Assembly (NCBI GenBank): GCA_902500775.1
Contig: CABVRZ010000012.1
Coordinates: 1 to 64,000 of the forward strand
DNA length: 64,000 bases
Source: an uncultured Nitrospira sp.
GTDB lineage: Bacteria > Nitrospirota > Nitrospiria > Nitrospirales > Nitrospiraceae
Direction: 5' to 3'
In this document: positions 8,092 to 16,914 of the stretch, piece by piece
Layout of the letters: the number at the start of each line of letters is the position of its first letter
How positions within the stretch are numbered: position 1 is the stretch's first letter
Notes under the pieces: generated by a model
What the model was told of the DNA's origin: nothing
The model's input: only the letters and a program-made list of their open reading frames with translations
The model's database searches: none
Translations under genes and position numbers: made by a program

Positions 8092-11000
8092 TCATGTTTT
8101 TAGCGGTTTGACCAAGCCCGATGAATGCTTTCCAAGCATCTCAGTTGCTGTGGAGGAAAACCCAAGACCAAATTGTCTAGAGAGGTGCTCGATATATTTT
8201 CTTGCTGCATCCACCTTTTCCTGAGGAACCTCAAACTCCTGGGCGACAAGTGCTTGCACTCGTTGAATCTCGTCAAGCTGGGTCTTATTACGATTTCCTA
8301 TAGTCACCCCGAGAGAGTGCCGCCGGTGTTGGTTTAGAGGCGCAGGCGAGAATGCGATTTTCCCCCTTTTCAACATCAATATGTAGACCAGCCAGTCACC
8401 CGCTACCCGATACGCGCGGATGAGGTCAATATTGTCGTCCAAGATAGAATTCAGGCGGCTCCTCTCAAATACAACGCCACTCACATTGGGTATGGTGTTT
8501 TTTATACTGAGCGCTTCAGCCACCTCCTCTCTCCCCCCGTTTATGAAAGGAGTAAGCCAGCGCTTTGCATCAATATCTGCAACATAGGGTAGATAATTGT
8601 TTGCCAGTACTTGTCCGTCTTCATCTATCTGTTTGCTTTCACAATAACTCAGAACAACCTCCGGATCCTCAAATCCATTCACAACTTCAGTCAAGAAGGC
8701 AGGACTACAGCTGTCATCAGCCTCTGCTATCCAAACATGAGTACCGCGGGCTTGTTCAACACCCCTTTTCCATTGACTAAAGACAGATCCCGAGTTCTCT
8801 TTATTTACAATTACCTTATAGTCTATGGATTGCGCTTCAAGAATATCTCTCGCAACTTTCACACTATGGTCATTTGAACAGTCATCGAGGAAAATGATCT
8901 CAAACACCGGGTAACGCTGAGCAGTAATGCTTGAAATCCGCTCCTGAAGGTAGTGTGCGTAATTAAAGCTAGGAACCACAACCGAGACACGCTTCATCTC
9001 TATCCCGACCAGATCAAGCAAATCATAAACATAGTGCCGGAATGAAAAGCGCTCATTGATAACTTTGGCACCATGCAGCCCCAACATTTCACGTTCATGT
9101 GATGTTGTGAGAATATGGCTGATCGCGTCGGCAAAGGCCGCCGCATCTTCTTTCGCAACCAATTGACCGCACCCCTCCTTCAATAGCCCGATAAAGCCGC
9201 CCGCCCCTTCAAACCCTACGACAGGCACCTCGGCATCGAGCGCTTCAAGGACCACAGATGGAAATGGATCTTCTCGCGAAGTGAGCGCGAAGACATCCGC
9301 ACCGCCATAGAAAAGGTCCGTATCCGACTGTAACCCGGGGAAAATGAACCGATCCTTCTTCTCAGGGAACTCGGACAGCTTTTCGCCAACCTCACGACTC
9401 ATTGTCTCTTCCCAATGGCCAATCCATACCCAGCGGGCGTGGGGTACGCGTTGCGCCATCTTCAGCCCGGCTTCGACAAACAAATCAATTCCCTTGCGAC
9501 GGTCCGCGTAGCCAACGCCCAGCACAATCTGGGTATCCTGTGGAAGCCCTAGTTTTTGGCGCAGATTTTTGCGATCAGCCGCACGATCCGATAATTTGCT
9601 TCTCCGCTTATAGAGTCCTTGCGGACGGATCACAAACTTCGATACGTCCGCGGATGCAACTTCCTTAAAAGACGTTGCGACTTCTTCAGCTGCAAATACA
9701 ATTCGTGTTGCGTGCGTGGCAATGGATTTTGCGTGCCCATGTAAGCTAAGCTGATCTAGAACACCTCGCAACTCGTGGATCAGTGCAATACATTTAATCC
9801 CATTGGTTGCTAGTGTTTCGAGGAAATAGCCGGAGGCGGTCGTATTGACCAAGGCTGCGCGATGCCCCTCTTCATAAAGCCTCCTGGCAAGTGCGATTGC
9901 CTCTGGCCCACGCACATCTACCCTGGCCAGATCATGCACGGTTGCCCATTTGGCATATTCCGTTTTCAGGGGACCGTCTCCCAAGCAAATCATGTCGACA
10001 TGGAACCCAAACCCGTGTCTCAGTGTCTTTGCCAGATTGAAGGAGAGAAGCTGCGCGCCATGAGGGTAGGCGTCGTGAGCAACCAAGACGATTTTTCTGC
10101 CTTCTTCATTCAGACCATCTTTATCGCCGCTCAACGCGTTCCTCGTAGCCTGTAAGTAGGCATAGCCGTAACGAGCGTCCGGCTCCAAATAAGCTCCTTC
10201 GGCCCATTCGTTCCAGGCGTTCACGAAGATCAATCGTTCATCCTGCGTGGCAAATCGTTTCTCGGTGTCCTGAATGGCGTTTTTCAGCCAACGCTTATAA
10301 AGCGACGGTGTGCTGTGTAGAAACACGGTGCTTCGGTTTTTTCGTCGCGCAGTGTTGTCCCAAGCTGGGCATACACCGCGAAAGAGCCTATATTGAGGGT
10401 GCTGATATTTCTCACTTCGCGCGGCAAGCACGCGCCAATCGTACGCTACACCGCGAAACCTCCTCTCAGGAGAGGTGACAGTATTAGTAATATTGGGCAG
10501 TACGGAATTGTTCGGGGGAAACTCAATGGCGGCATCAAACCCATATTGGCTGGGATCTAGGGTCTCGAAAGACTGAGTATAGGCTAGATAAATTTCCCCC
10601 ACACCATTGTCCCTACACCAGCCGCGCCAACGCTGAGCCGTTTCTTTTGCCGATGCCAGAAGGCTAGGGCGATACACAAGAAGGAGCGGTTTCCCACCGA
10701 TCCGGATATAGCGAGTATCGCACATATAGCGTGAAACGTACCGAATGAAAGCCACATCATCTTCAGGTGAGTGTTGCTGCGCAATGAGGATTTCGCTATC
10801 TAGGCCGTCCCACCGGCGGCTCCAATTCTCGTTTGCCCAACACAAGCAGAAGGGAAGATCCAGTCTCCTGTCATTCAGGTAATTTTCTATTGGCTTTTCC
10901 AGTAAACGCTTTCCGCCAAACCAATAAAAATAGAAGCAGAACCCCCCAATGCCATAAAGTTTTGCGAGTTCCACTTGCCGACGTTGCACAGCAGGGTTGA

Positions 11001-13038
11001 GCAAGTTGTAATAACCAAGTTCGCCGTGCACACGCGGTTGATAGTGTCCAGCAAACTGAGGCATTGCGGGCTGCACGTTTGTCCACTCCGTGAACCCCTC
11101 GCCCCACCAGGCATCATTCTCTGGAATGGGATGATACTGCGGAAGATAGAAACAGATGACTCTTGCCGGTTTGCTCTTCAGCGGCGTTGCTTGTAGGAGT
11201 GGTATATATGTGGCATTAGTGAAAAATGACTGTTCCAATTTAGACAGGTCAGTCCCTGAGCTGTCGTCATACGCTCCATTCCAAATTTTCCAGGTTTGAT
11301 ATGCATTAGACCAGCTAAACAAGAATGGAAGGCGGCTGAAGAGATAGCTTTTGAGCTTTTGCTTTCTGTAGACGGATAATGGAAGACTGCGCCATACGAT
11401 TCGCGATTGATCTGAAATGTTACGGCGAACTATGTTGGGTAAGCCCGCGCTAAAACTCCCACGAAAATCTCTTAACGGCTTGGTCCAGCGCCAGGATTTA
11501 CTGCTTAGAATCTGAGCGATCTGTTCCTCCCGTTCCGCCAGCGCCTGATTCAAACTCGCAATCTGCCCCTCCCGTTCCGCCAGCGCCTGATTCAAACTCG
11601 CAATCTGCCCCTCCCGTTCCGCCAGCGCCTGATTCAAACTCGCAATCTGCCCCTCCCGTGGAGCTGCAACTTCTTCTGCTATATACCTCTCTTGATCTAG
11701 ATATCTCTGCAACAAATTCGGTGTATATGCTCCAAGTGGTAACGGTGTCAGATCGACGGCCCCAGAAAGCGCCTTGTTGAGGTGATTGATGGAGTAGTAC
11801 TGTTCGTAGTGCCTCCTGGCGAGGAGTGCCTGTTGTGCCAGCTTGTCCGGAGTTAGCCTTTGTAAAAACTCATAGAGTTCCGACACAGTTTTCCATTTGA
11901 ATGCCTCAGGGTAGACTAAATCACTGCCACCATGAAACCTGGACAAATAGCTCTCATGCACTACCATAGGAGTAGCTGATCCCATCACCTCAACACCAGC
12001 TAGTCCGCCGCCCAAGGGGAATGAGCTTATATAGAGATCAACTCGTTGTTCGATGATCGTATGCCATAGACTCTGAACCCAAGGGATCAATACAAAGCGC
12101 TCTTTTGCAATCCCACGCTTTTCAAGCCCATCATGAATCACCTGCATAGCTCTTGAAGACAACGCTCCAACATGGATGTGCACACCTCCAGTCACTTTAA
12201 GGAGATTCGGCACTTCTTCAGGGTAGCTATATCGATAGTGTCGCTCGAATTTTCCACTATTGCCGGAACTACATGTTCTTAACATCCCCTCGCTGAGGAA
12301 TAAGAGACTTGATGGGCGAGGTCCGCTGTCTTTAAATGCCAGAGGCCAATAGATATTGTGGTCAATGCCTAGTTTGTTGCGGCAGTTGAAAAAGCCAAGA
12401 TTGTGTGGATCAACATGAACCACCGATGTCAAAAAGACACCAAGACATAACTGATGGTCGGCATGATGGTAGAAAATAACTTCTGAGTTTAGCTTCGGCT
12501 GAGTGACGGCAATTGCCACGGCGTCCTGGTGATGATTGAATAAGAACGTTCTTGATGGACCTAAAGATACAAGCCTTCCCCTTAGCCATTTCAGTTTATC
12601 CAATAGTGTTGTTTTTGGAGCACATTCTATAGAAACTCTTAAACCTGCAAATCTCTCACAAATAGACTGGTAATCAGCGCGTCTGAATATATCCGTTAAT
12701 AGAATCTTATGATTTCTTTCGGGCTGGGCGCCAATGATCTGCTCAATAACAGCGGTGTGCCCCCCCTCACGGTACAACTCTGTAGCGACGAAGACATCAA
12801 GATTCCTATCGACGCGCCCTTCCCCCTCCTGAACTTTCTGCTCGCTTCTCCACACTTCCAATCCAATGCGTTCACACAGGTTATCAAGGCACTTAGAACC
12901 AAATACGTTTGCAAGGGACAACTCACTTCTCAACACGTCTGTCACAAAATCACAGATCAAGTTTAATGCAACATCAAAGTCTTGTTCTTGTATTCGTTGC
13001 AAGACTTCGCTCTCGAGATCTGAAACAAACTTGTACAT
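8092..13038 (-). CDS. Giant multi-domain glycan enzyme (GT-B-like, coiled coil, WbsX/GH99-like, GT4, GT2)
   Basis: A 1648-residue protein, one of the longest in the locus. Reading from the N-terminus: residues ~85-445 resemble a GT-B glycosyltransferase half (HHADH near 191, GGGLAGVEVMGSATP later); ~450-510 is a coiled coil with three identical 14-residue repeats; ~625-965 is a WbsX-type domain (YLPQYHP, WWGEGFTEW, and NAWNEWAEG near its end); ~985-1345 is a GT4 domain (GVGYADRRKG; a C-terminal glycosyltransferase E-x7-E-like segment); ~1347-1575 is a GT2 domain (VVVPSFNYAHYL, EADDS). The chain probably builds several linkages of the O-repeat at the cytoplasmic membrane face. The ATG at 13038 with GGAAG upstream is preferred; a TTG at 13074 would overlap the previous stop by 4 bp and add 12 residues. 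Confidence 0.85.
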   Translation of the reverse strand: MYKFVSDLESEVLQRIQEQDFDVALNLICDFVTDVLRSELSLANVFGSKCLDNLCERIGLEVWRSEQKVQEGEGRVDRNLDVFVATELYREGGHTAVIEQIIGAQPERNHKILLTDIFRRADYQSICERFAGLRVSIECAPKTTLLDKLKWLRGRLVSLGPSRTFLFNHHQDAVAIAVTQPKLNSEVIFYHHADHQLCLGVFLTSVVHVDPHNLGFFNCRNKLGIDHNIYWPLAFKDSGPRPSSLLFLSEGMLRTCSSGNSGKFERHYRYSYPEEVPNLLKVTGGVHIHVGALSSRAMQVIHDGLEKRGIAKERFVLIPWVQSLWHTIIEQRVDLYISSFPLGGGLAGVEVMGSATPMVVHESYLSRFHGGSDLVYPEAFKWKTVSELYEFLQRLTPDKLAQQALLARRHYEQYYSINHLNKALSGAVDLTPLPLGAYTPNLLQRYLDQERYIAEEVAAPREGQIASLNQALAEREGQIASLNQALAEREGQIASLNQALAEREEQIAQILSSKSWRWTKPLRDFRGSFSAGLPNIVRRNISDQSRIVWRSLPLSVYRKQKLKSYLFSRLPFLFSWSNAYQTWKIWNGAYDDSSGTDLSKLEQSFFTNATYIPLLQATPLKSKPARVICFYLPQYHPIPENDAWWGEGFTEWTNVQPAMPQFAGHYQPRVHGELGYYNLLNPAVQRRQVELAKLYGIGGFCFYFYWFGGKRLLEKPIENYLNDRRLDLPFCLCWANENWSRRWDGLDSEILIAQQHSPEDDVAFIRYVSRYMCDTRYIRIGGKPLLLVYRPSLLASAKETAQRWRGWCRDNGVGEIYLAYTQSFETLDPSQYGFDAAIEFPPNNSVLPNITNTVTSPERRFRGVAYDWRVLAARSEKYQHPQYRLFRGVCPAWDNTARRKNRSTVFLHSTPSLYKRWLKNAIQDTEKRFATQDERLIFVNAWNEWAEGAYLEPDARYGYAYLQATRNALSGDKDGLNEEGRKIVLVAHDAYPHGAQLLSFNLAKTLRHGFGFHVDMICLGDGPLKTEYAKWATVHDLARVDVRGPEAIALARRLYEEGHRAALVNTTASGYFLETLATNGIKCIALIHELRGVLDQLSLHGHAKSIATHATRIVFAAEEVATSFKEVASADVSKFVIRPQGLYKRRSKLSDRAADRKNLRQKLGLPQDTQIVLGVGYADRRKGIDLFVEAGLKMAQRVPHARWVWIGHWEETMSREVGEKLSEFPEKKDRFIFPGLQSDTDLFYGGADVFALTSREDPFPSVVLEALDAEVPVVGFEGAGGFIGLLKEGCGQLVAKEDAAAFADAISHILTTSHEREMLGLHGAKVINERFSFRHYVYDLLDLVGIEMKRVSVVVPSFNYAHYLQERISSITAQRYPVFEIIFLDDCSNDHSVKVARDILEAQSIDYKVIVNKENSGSVFSQWKRGVEQARGTHVWIAEADDSCSPAFLTEVVNGFEDPEVVLSYCESKQIDEDGQVLANNYLPYVADIDAKRWLTPFINGGREEVAEALSIKNTIPNVSGVVFERSRLNSILDDNIDLIRAYRVAGDWLVYILMLKRGKIAFSPAPLNQHRRHSLGVTIGNRNKTQLDEIQRVQALVAQEFEVPQEKVDAARKYIEHLSRQFGLGFSSTATEMLGKHSSGLVKPLKT
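11531..11656 (-). repeat. Three perfect 42-bp tandem repeats coding a coiled coil
   Basis: Units start at 11531, 11573 and 11615, each 42 bp and identical in DNA, encoding the 14-residue unit EREGQIASLNQALA three times. A degenerate fourth unit follows on the coding strand (EEQIAQI). The period is two heptads, so changing the copy number keeps both reading frame and coiled-coil register. Exact DNA identity suggests recent slippage or homogenisation. Confidence 0.95.
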
Positions 13039-13070
13039 CTTAAGTTCTTCCGCGAGTACGGACCGATTAA

Positions 13071-14180
13071 TCAAACATATTCGGTGGCATCCCTTAAAGC
13101 TCTAACAACCCAATTAACCTGGCTCTCACTCAGGTGTGGCCCCATCGGCAAACTTACTACTTCCCGAGCAAGTCTCTCAGTAATTGCCAGATGGCCATAA
13201 GATTGATTGTGAGCAACATATGCCTGTGATAAGTGGGGTGGGACTGGGTAGTGGATCAACGTTTCGACACCCGCCCGAAACAACGCTTCCATTAACTTCT
13301 CTCGCTTAGCATGGCGTACAACGTACAAATGCCAGACCGGCTCCGAAACACTATCGGCCAGAGATATCTCCAGAAGTCTTTCCATCGAGAGAGACTTATA
13401 GTATTGATTAGCAATTCTTCTTCTGCGCGAATTCCATTCATCAAGTTTTGAAAGCTTGACTCTGAGCAGCGCAGCTTGGAGTTCATCCAACCTTGAATTG
13501 AACCCTATGCGCTCATTGATGTATTTCTCGCGTGAGCCGTAATTTCTCAATAACCGTATCCTATCGGCTAGCGTGGTGTCATTAGTTGTGACCGCGCCAC
13601 CATCCCCTACAGCTCCCAGATTCTTAGTGGGATAAAAACTAAACGCGGCTGCATCGCCAAGCGAGCCTACTCGGCGCCCCTTGTATCGTGCTCCATGAGC
13701 CTGGGCAGCATCCTCGATAAGTAAGAGATGATGCTTGCGAGCTACTTGCGCAAGCGCATCCATATCGGCAGGTCTGCCATATAAATGGACAGCAAGAATG
13801 GCCTTAGTGTTCGGCGCAACGGCAGCTTCGACGCAGCATGGATCAATATTGTAACTTAGTTCATCAGGCTCTACTGGTATGATCTCAGCACCGACATGCG
13901 TAACCGCAAGCCAAGTTGCTATATAGGTATTCGCGGGAACAATAACGCTGTCCCCCGGACCAATCCCATAGGCTCGAAGTGTCAGAGCGATAGCATCGAG
14001 ACCATTCCCAACACCGATACAATGCTTGACACTGCAATAGGCGGAAAATTCTGCTTCAAAAGATTCCAGTTCCGGCCCAAGAATATAGCAACCTGAATCC
14101 AGAACTCTCCGATATGCTTCCACCATCTCGTCTTTGAGTTCTTGGTGGGCAGCCGTTAGGTCTACAAATGGAACTCTCAC
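13071..14180 (-). CDS. DegT/DnrJ/EryC1/StrS aminotransferase, FdtB/QdtB-like
   Basis: A 369-residue PLP-dependent sugar aminotransferase. It has [14 protein letters not shown] at the N-terminus, GNGLDAI in the PLP-phosphate region, the EDAAQAHGA segment, and [15 protein letters not shown] carrying the PLP lysine. With the FdtA/QdtA-like isomerase just upstream, it probably aminates C3 of a dTDP-3-keto-6-deoxyhexose to give dTDP-Fuc3N or dTDP-Qui3N. The GTG start at 14180 overlaps the isomerase stop (GTGA). The usual FdtC/QdtC acetyltransferase is not next to it. Fuc versus Qui configuration cannot be told. Confidence 0.9.
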   Translation of the reverse strand: MRVPFVDLTAAHQELKDEMVEAYRRVLDSGCYILGPELESFEAEFSAYCSVKHCIGVGNGLDAIALTLRAYGIGPGDSVIVPANTYIATWLAVTHVGAEIIPVEPDELSYNIDPCCVEAAVAPNTKAILAVHLYGRPADMDALAQVARKHHLLLIEDAAQAHGARYKGRRVGSLGDAAAFSFYPTKNLGAVGDGGAVTTNDTTLADRIRLLRNYGSREKYINERIGFNSRLDELQAALLRVKLSKLDEWNSRRRRIANQYYKSLSMERLLEISLADSVSEPVWHLYVVRHAKREKLMEALFRAGVETLIHYPVPPHLSQAYVAHNQSYGHLAITERLAREVVSLPMGPHLSESQVNWVVRALRDATEYV

Positions 14181-14602
14181 GTCGACTTTCTGATGAAACT
14201 TAAAAACGCTTCATGTGTCCGGAGATAGTCTGATTCATCGTAGCAGTCGGAAGCAAGGGCCATACACACTGCACCCGAAGAGAAGTTGTCAATCTCACGC
14301 CATAACAGGTTCGGGATATAGAGACCGATATAGGATCTATTCAAGTGATATTTTTGGCGAACAGTTCCATTGTCGAGGGTAACATCAAAGCTTCCTGACA
14401 TGGCAATCAATAACTGCTCGAGCGTTTTATGGGCGTGTCCTGCTCGAGACTCTCCCCCTGGAACGTCGTACAGGTAATACACTCGCTTAATATCAAATGG
14501 GATGTGACGTCCCCCCTCGACAAATGTTAAATTTCCGCGAGGATCATGAATCTTTGGCAGCTCGATAATTCGGCACCCCTGAATTGACGATGGTGGGCTC
14601 AT
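14177..14602 (-). CDS. fdtA: FdtA/QdtA-like dTDP-4-keto-6-deoxyglucose 3,4-ketoisomerase
   Basis: A 141-residue single cupin domain of the WxcM/FdtA family, full length for the family. [24 protein letters not shown] and GHAHK (active-site His pair) are all present. The enzyme converts dTDP-4-keto-6-deoxyglucose, made by RfbA and RfbB of this same locus, to a 3-keto isomer for the downstream aminotransferase. Whether the C4 product is the Fuc (FdtA) or Qui (QdtA) form depends on few residues and I cannot decide; the symbol is a family label. The ATG is at 14602, 30 bp after the HAD gene. Confidence 0.85.
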   Translation of the reverse strand: MSPPSSIQGCRIIELPKIHDPRGNLTFVEGGRHIPFDIKRVYYLYDVPGGESRAGHAHKTLEQLLIAMSGSFDVTLDNGTVRQKYHLNRSYIGLYIPNLLWREIDNFSSGAVCMALASDCYDESDYLRTHEAFLSFIRKST

Positions 14603-14632
14603 GGAGATTTTCTCGTAACAGTTGCCGGTTTG

Positions 14633-15277
14633 TTAAGTATGCGGCAATACAATAGAGTCTATCGACGGGACTACCAGTGCGCCCTTCAACGTTCCAAGAT
14701 AATCCTCGCAACGTAATCCATTTGCAACCAGGACGATATTGCAACTCAAAGCCTGGGCAGCCTCCCAATCAGCCTCGGTATCGCCAATCCACAAAGAATG
14801 CTCCCCCAGCCTTTCATCATGATATATCTTTAAAACCTCACCAGCTTTACTTCCGTTGATAGGATCGCAAACCACTACGGTATTGAAGATGGGATATAAC
14901 CCCAGCAGTTTTAATTGGTCTTCAAGGGCTTGCTTGCTTCTCCGCATCGTTACCAGAACCAGTTCTAGCCGCTGTTCCTTCCAACCATGCAAGCATTCGG
15001 CTGCGCCATCCTGCACTTCATCCAATACTAGCGCTCCTGGAGACTCAATCAATAGCAACCACGCCGCAAGAAAGTCAGCATAAATCCCTTCCGCACCCGA
15101 CAAACGCAATAAAGCTTTGCGATCGATCTGGGCCCTTTTCTTTCCCCAATATTCGTCGATTCCGATAGGTACATAGCCAGATCTTTCAAGAATGCTTCGA
15201 TAACAAAAATAGTGCCTTTTCTTGCCATCCAGCACCGGGCCATCCAAATCCACAAAAATACGTTCGATGCCATTCAT
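14633..15277 (-). CDS. HAD-family phosphatase
   Basis: A 214-residue HAD hydrolase. Motif I is DLDGPVLD near residue 9, motif II is the Thr of LVTMRR, and motif IV is GDTEAD near 170; the cap between motifs I and II is of the small alpha-helical type. Proline replaces Thr in the DxDGT signature, which is tolerated in the family. Its position inside a sugar-modification cassette suggests removal of phosphate from a sugar-phosphate or activated intermediate. The ATG at 15277 overlaps the upstream methyltransferase stop by 4 bp; a GTG at 15286 is also possible. Substrate unknown. Confidence 0.8.
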   Translation of the reverse strand: MNGIERIFVDLDGPVLDGKKRHYFCYRSILERSGYVPIGIDEYWGKKRAQIDRKALLRLSGAEGIYADFLAAWLLLIESPGALVLDEVQDGAAECLHGWKEQRLELVLVTMRRSKQALEDQLKLLGLYPIFNTVVVCDPINGSKAGEVLKIYHDERLGEHSLWIGDTEADWEAAQALSCNIVLVANGLRCEDYLGTLKGALVVPSIDSIVLPHT

Positions 15278-15984
15278 GTAGCGCACACGGCATATATTTC
15301 CGCCGCATACCCGGGGAAATCCTTACCCAACTCGTAAAATCCTTGGATCATTTCTTCAGACCAATGTTCCTGTATTTGTCTGTTGGACAACGGCTTAAAA
15401 TACACTCCACCCATTTCAAGAACTCTAAGCCCGCACTTTTCGATATCAGCCCGGAATGTATCGAGCGTATAAACCCGACGATGCCCTAAAGAATGGTCTC
15501 GCGCGTTTAATTGGCAGGCATGATCGAGCAACCCCATCTTCACGGCAACCAATCGATGAATCGAATTTCCATTGGGCACCCCCAAAAACAATTTTCCACC
15601 CGGGGCCAGCCATTTTTTGACGCGGTTCAGCAAGCCGATTGGATCACCGACATGCTCCAAAATGTGTTCCAACACGATCGAGTCAAACAAGGATTGCGGC
15701 TGAAAATCTTCAAACAGCGAATGCACCTTCACCAAATTCACGCGATCAGGAATCTGAGCCAGCAAATCCGCAGCCCCCTCAACTATCGTTAACTGGTCGA
15801 AATCATCAATCAGGAATTGGGTCATCTCCCCTTCCGCAGGCCCCAATTCAAGCCCCCGAGATCCGACCAGTTTAGGTTTGATGGTTTCATACCGGAACCG
15901 GATCAACCGCTTATCAAAATCTAGCTGCTCTTTCAAATACCAATCGGACACAGACTCAACCCTTTTCTGCTCATTGCCACTCAT
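15274..15984 (-). CDS. Class I SAM-dependent methyltransferase
   Basis: A 236-residue methyltransferase. Motif I is GLELGPAEGEMTQF, followed by SIVLEHILEHVGDP and WLAPGGKLFLGVPN. It belongs to the UbiG/Methyltransf_23-like group common in O-antigen clusters. It abuts the epimerase gene (stop at 15985, ATG at 15984) and overlaps the HAD gene by 4 bp, so the four genes from the ATP-grasp gene to the HAD gene are translationally coupled. A sugar or a carboxyl/amino substituent of the modified sugar could be its substrate; this is inference. Confidence 0.82.
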   Translation of the reverse strand: MSGNEQKRVESVSDWYLKEQLDFDKRLIRFRYETIKPKLVGSRGLELGPAEGEMTQFLIDDFDQLTIVEGAADLLAQIPDRVNLVKVHSLFEDFQPQSLFDSIVLEHILEHVGDPIGLLNRVKKWLAPGGKLFLGVPNGNSIHRLVAVKMGLLDHACQLNARDHSLGHRRVYTLDTFRADIEKCGLRVLEMGGVYFKPLSNRQIQEHWSEEMIQGFYELGKDFPGYAAEIYAVCAT

Positions 15985-16914
15985 TTACTGAACCCTGAAT
16001 GCAGCGACTTCTGCGGCAAGGCCTTCGTCCAAACTCGTCATCGTCCAACTTCCAAGCGATCTTGTCATCAGCTGATTATCAAATCGCATCGAACTACCAT
16101 TTGGCTTATCAAGCAACAATTCGATTTCTTTGTCACTCCCAACCAAGCGAATTAGATGACGTGCGATCATTTTGACCGTAGTCGATTTCCCATGGACAAT
16201 ATTGGTGGGCTCAAGATTACCTTGAACGAGCGCCGCTCTGATTGTCGCCTCAACTACATCGCCAACATAAAGGTAATCGCGCAACGCACTTCCGTCCCCA
16301 TAAATAATGGGGGCCTTGCCTGCCAGCAGATTACGAATGATCATCGGGATAAGCTTTCCATACCGTTCCTCACCCGGCCCAAAAATATGGCCATAGCGAA
16401 GGATTGCATAGTTGTTGCCGGTATCTTCCGCCCACGCAGAAATCAAGTGCTCACAAAATAGTTTGGATGAACCATAGAGAGTGCTTGGTCTTACTGGCGA
16501 GCGCTCAGTTAAGACTTCTTCATTTTGTAACTGAGCATAAACGTCAATCGTGCTTGAAAAAATAAGCTTTTGGATCTTTCCTGGTAAACTCTGAAGCAGC
16601 GCATGCGTTCCCAGTACATTGTCCTCAATGGCGTTGCTGATTCGGTTGGCTTCGGCAGCTAGTCTTGGAATGAACGCACCCAGATGAAAAACATAGTCTA
16701 TATGGCCAATGTCTCGGGATTGCCAGTAATCCGGTGTCAGCCGCGCTAATTCACCTTTCAGCCAAATCACATCTTGCCGCGTCGATTGCCGAGGTTGGGT
16801 TGAAAACAACAACAGCTTTACTCGGGCGACTTCGGAAAGTCTCGTCACCAGATGTGCGCCAATAAACCCATTTGCACCCGTTACCAGAATAACCTTTCCC
16901 GCTAGCTCGTTCAT
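15985..16914 (-). CDS. NAD-dependent sugar epimerase/dehydratase (extended SDR)
   Basis: A 309-residue extended SDR. TGANGFIGAHL is at residues 13-23, SSTIDVYAQ carries the catalytic Ser, and YGSSK supplies the Tyr and Lys. YGDGSALRDYLYVGDVV near 210-226 is the usual sugar-nucleotide loop. It acts on a nucleotide sugar (epimerase, dehydratase or reductase) which I cannot specify. The ATG at 16914 overlaps the upstream ATP-grasp stop by 4 bp, tying it to that gene. Confidence 0.85.
   Translation of the reverse strand: MNELAGKVILVTGANGFIGAHLVTRLSEVARVKLLLFSTQPRQSTRQDVIWLKGELARLTPDYWQSRDIGHIDYVFHLGAFIPRLAAEANRISNAIEDNVLGTHALLQSLPGKIQKLIFSSTIDVYAQLQNEEVLTERSPVRPSTLYGSSKLFCEHLISAWAEDTGNNYAILRYGHIFGPGEERYGKLIPMIIRNLLAGKAPIIYGDGSALRDYLYVGDVVEATIRAALVQGNLEPTNIVHGKSTTVKMIARHLIRLVGSDKEIELLLDKPNGSSMRFDNQLMTRSLGSWTMTSLDEGLAAEVAAFRVQ

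Noticed and set aside
11531-11656. CRISPR-like direct repeats
   Set aside because: Units are contiguous without spacers and in frame within a coding region; they encode a coiled coil.
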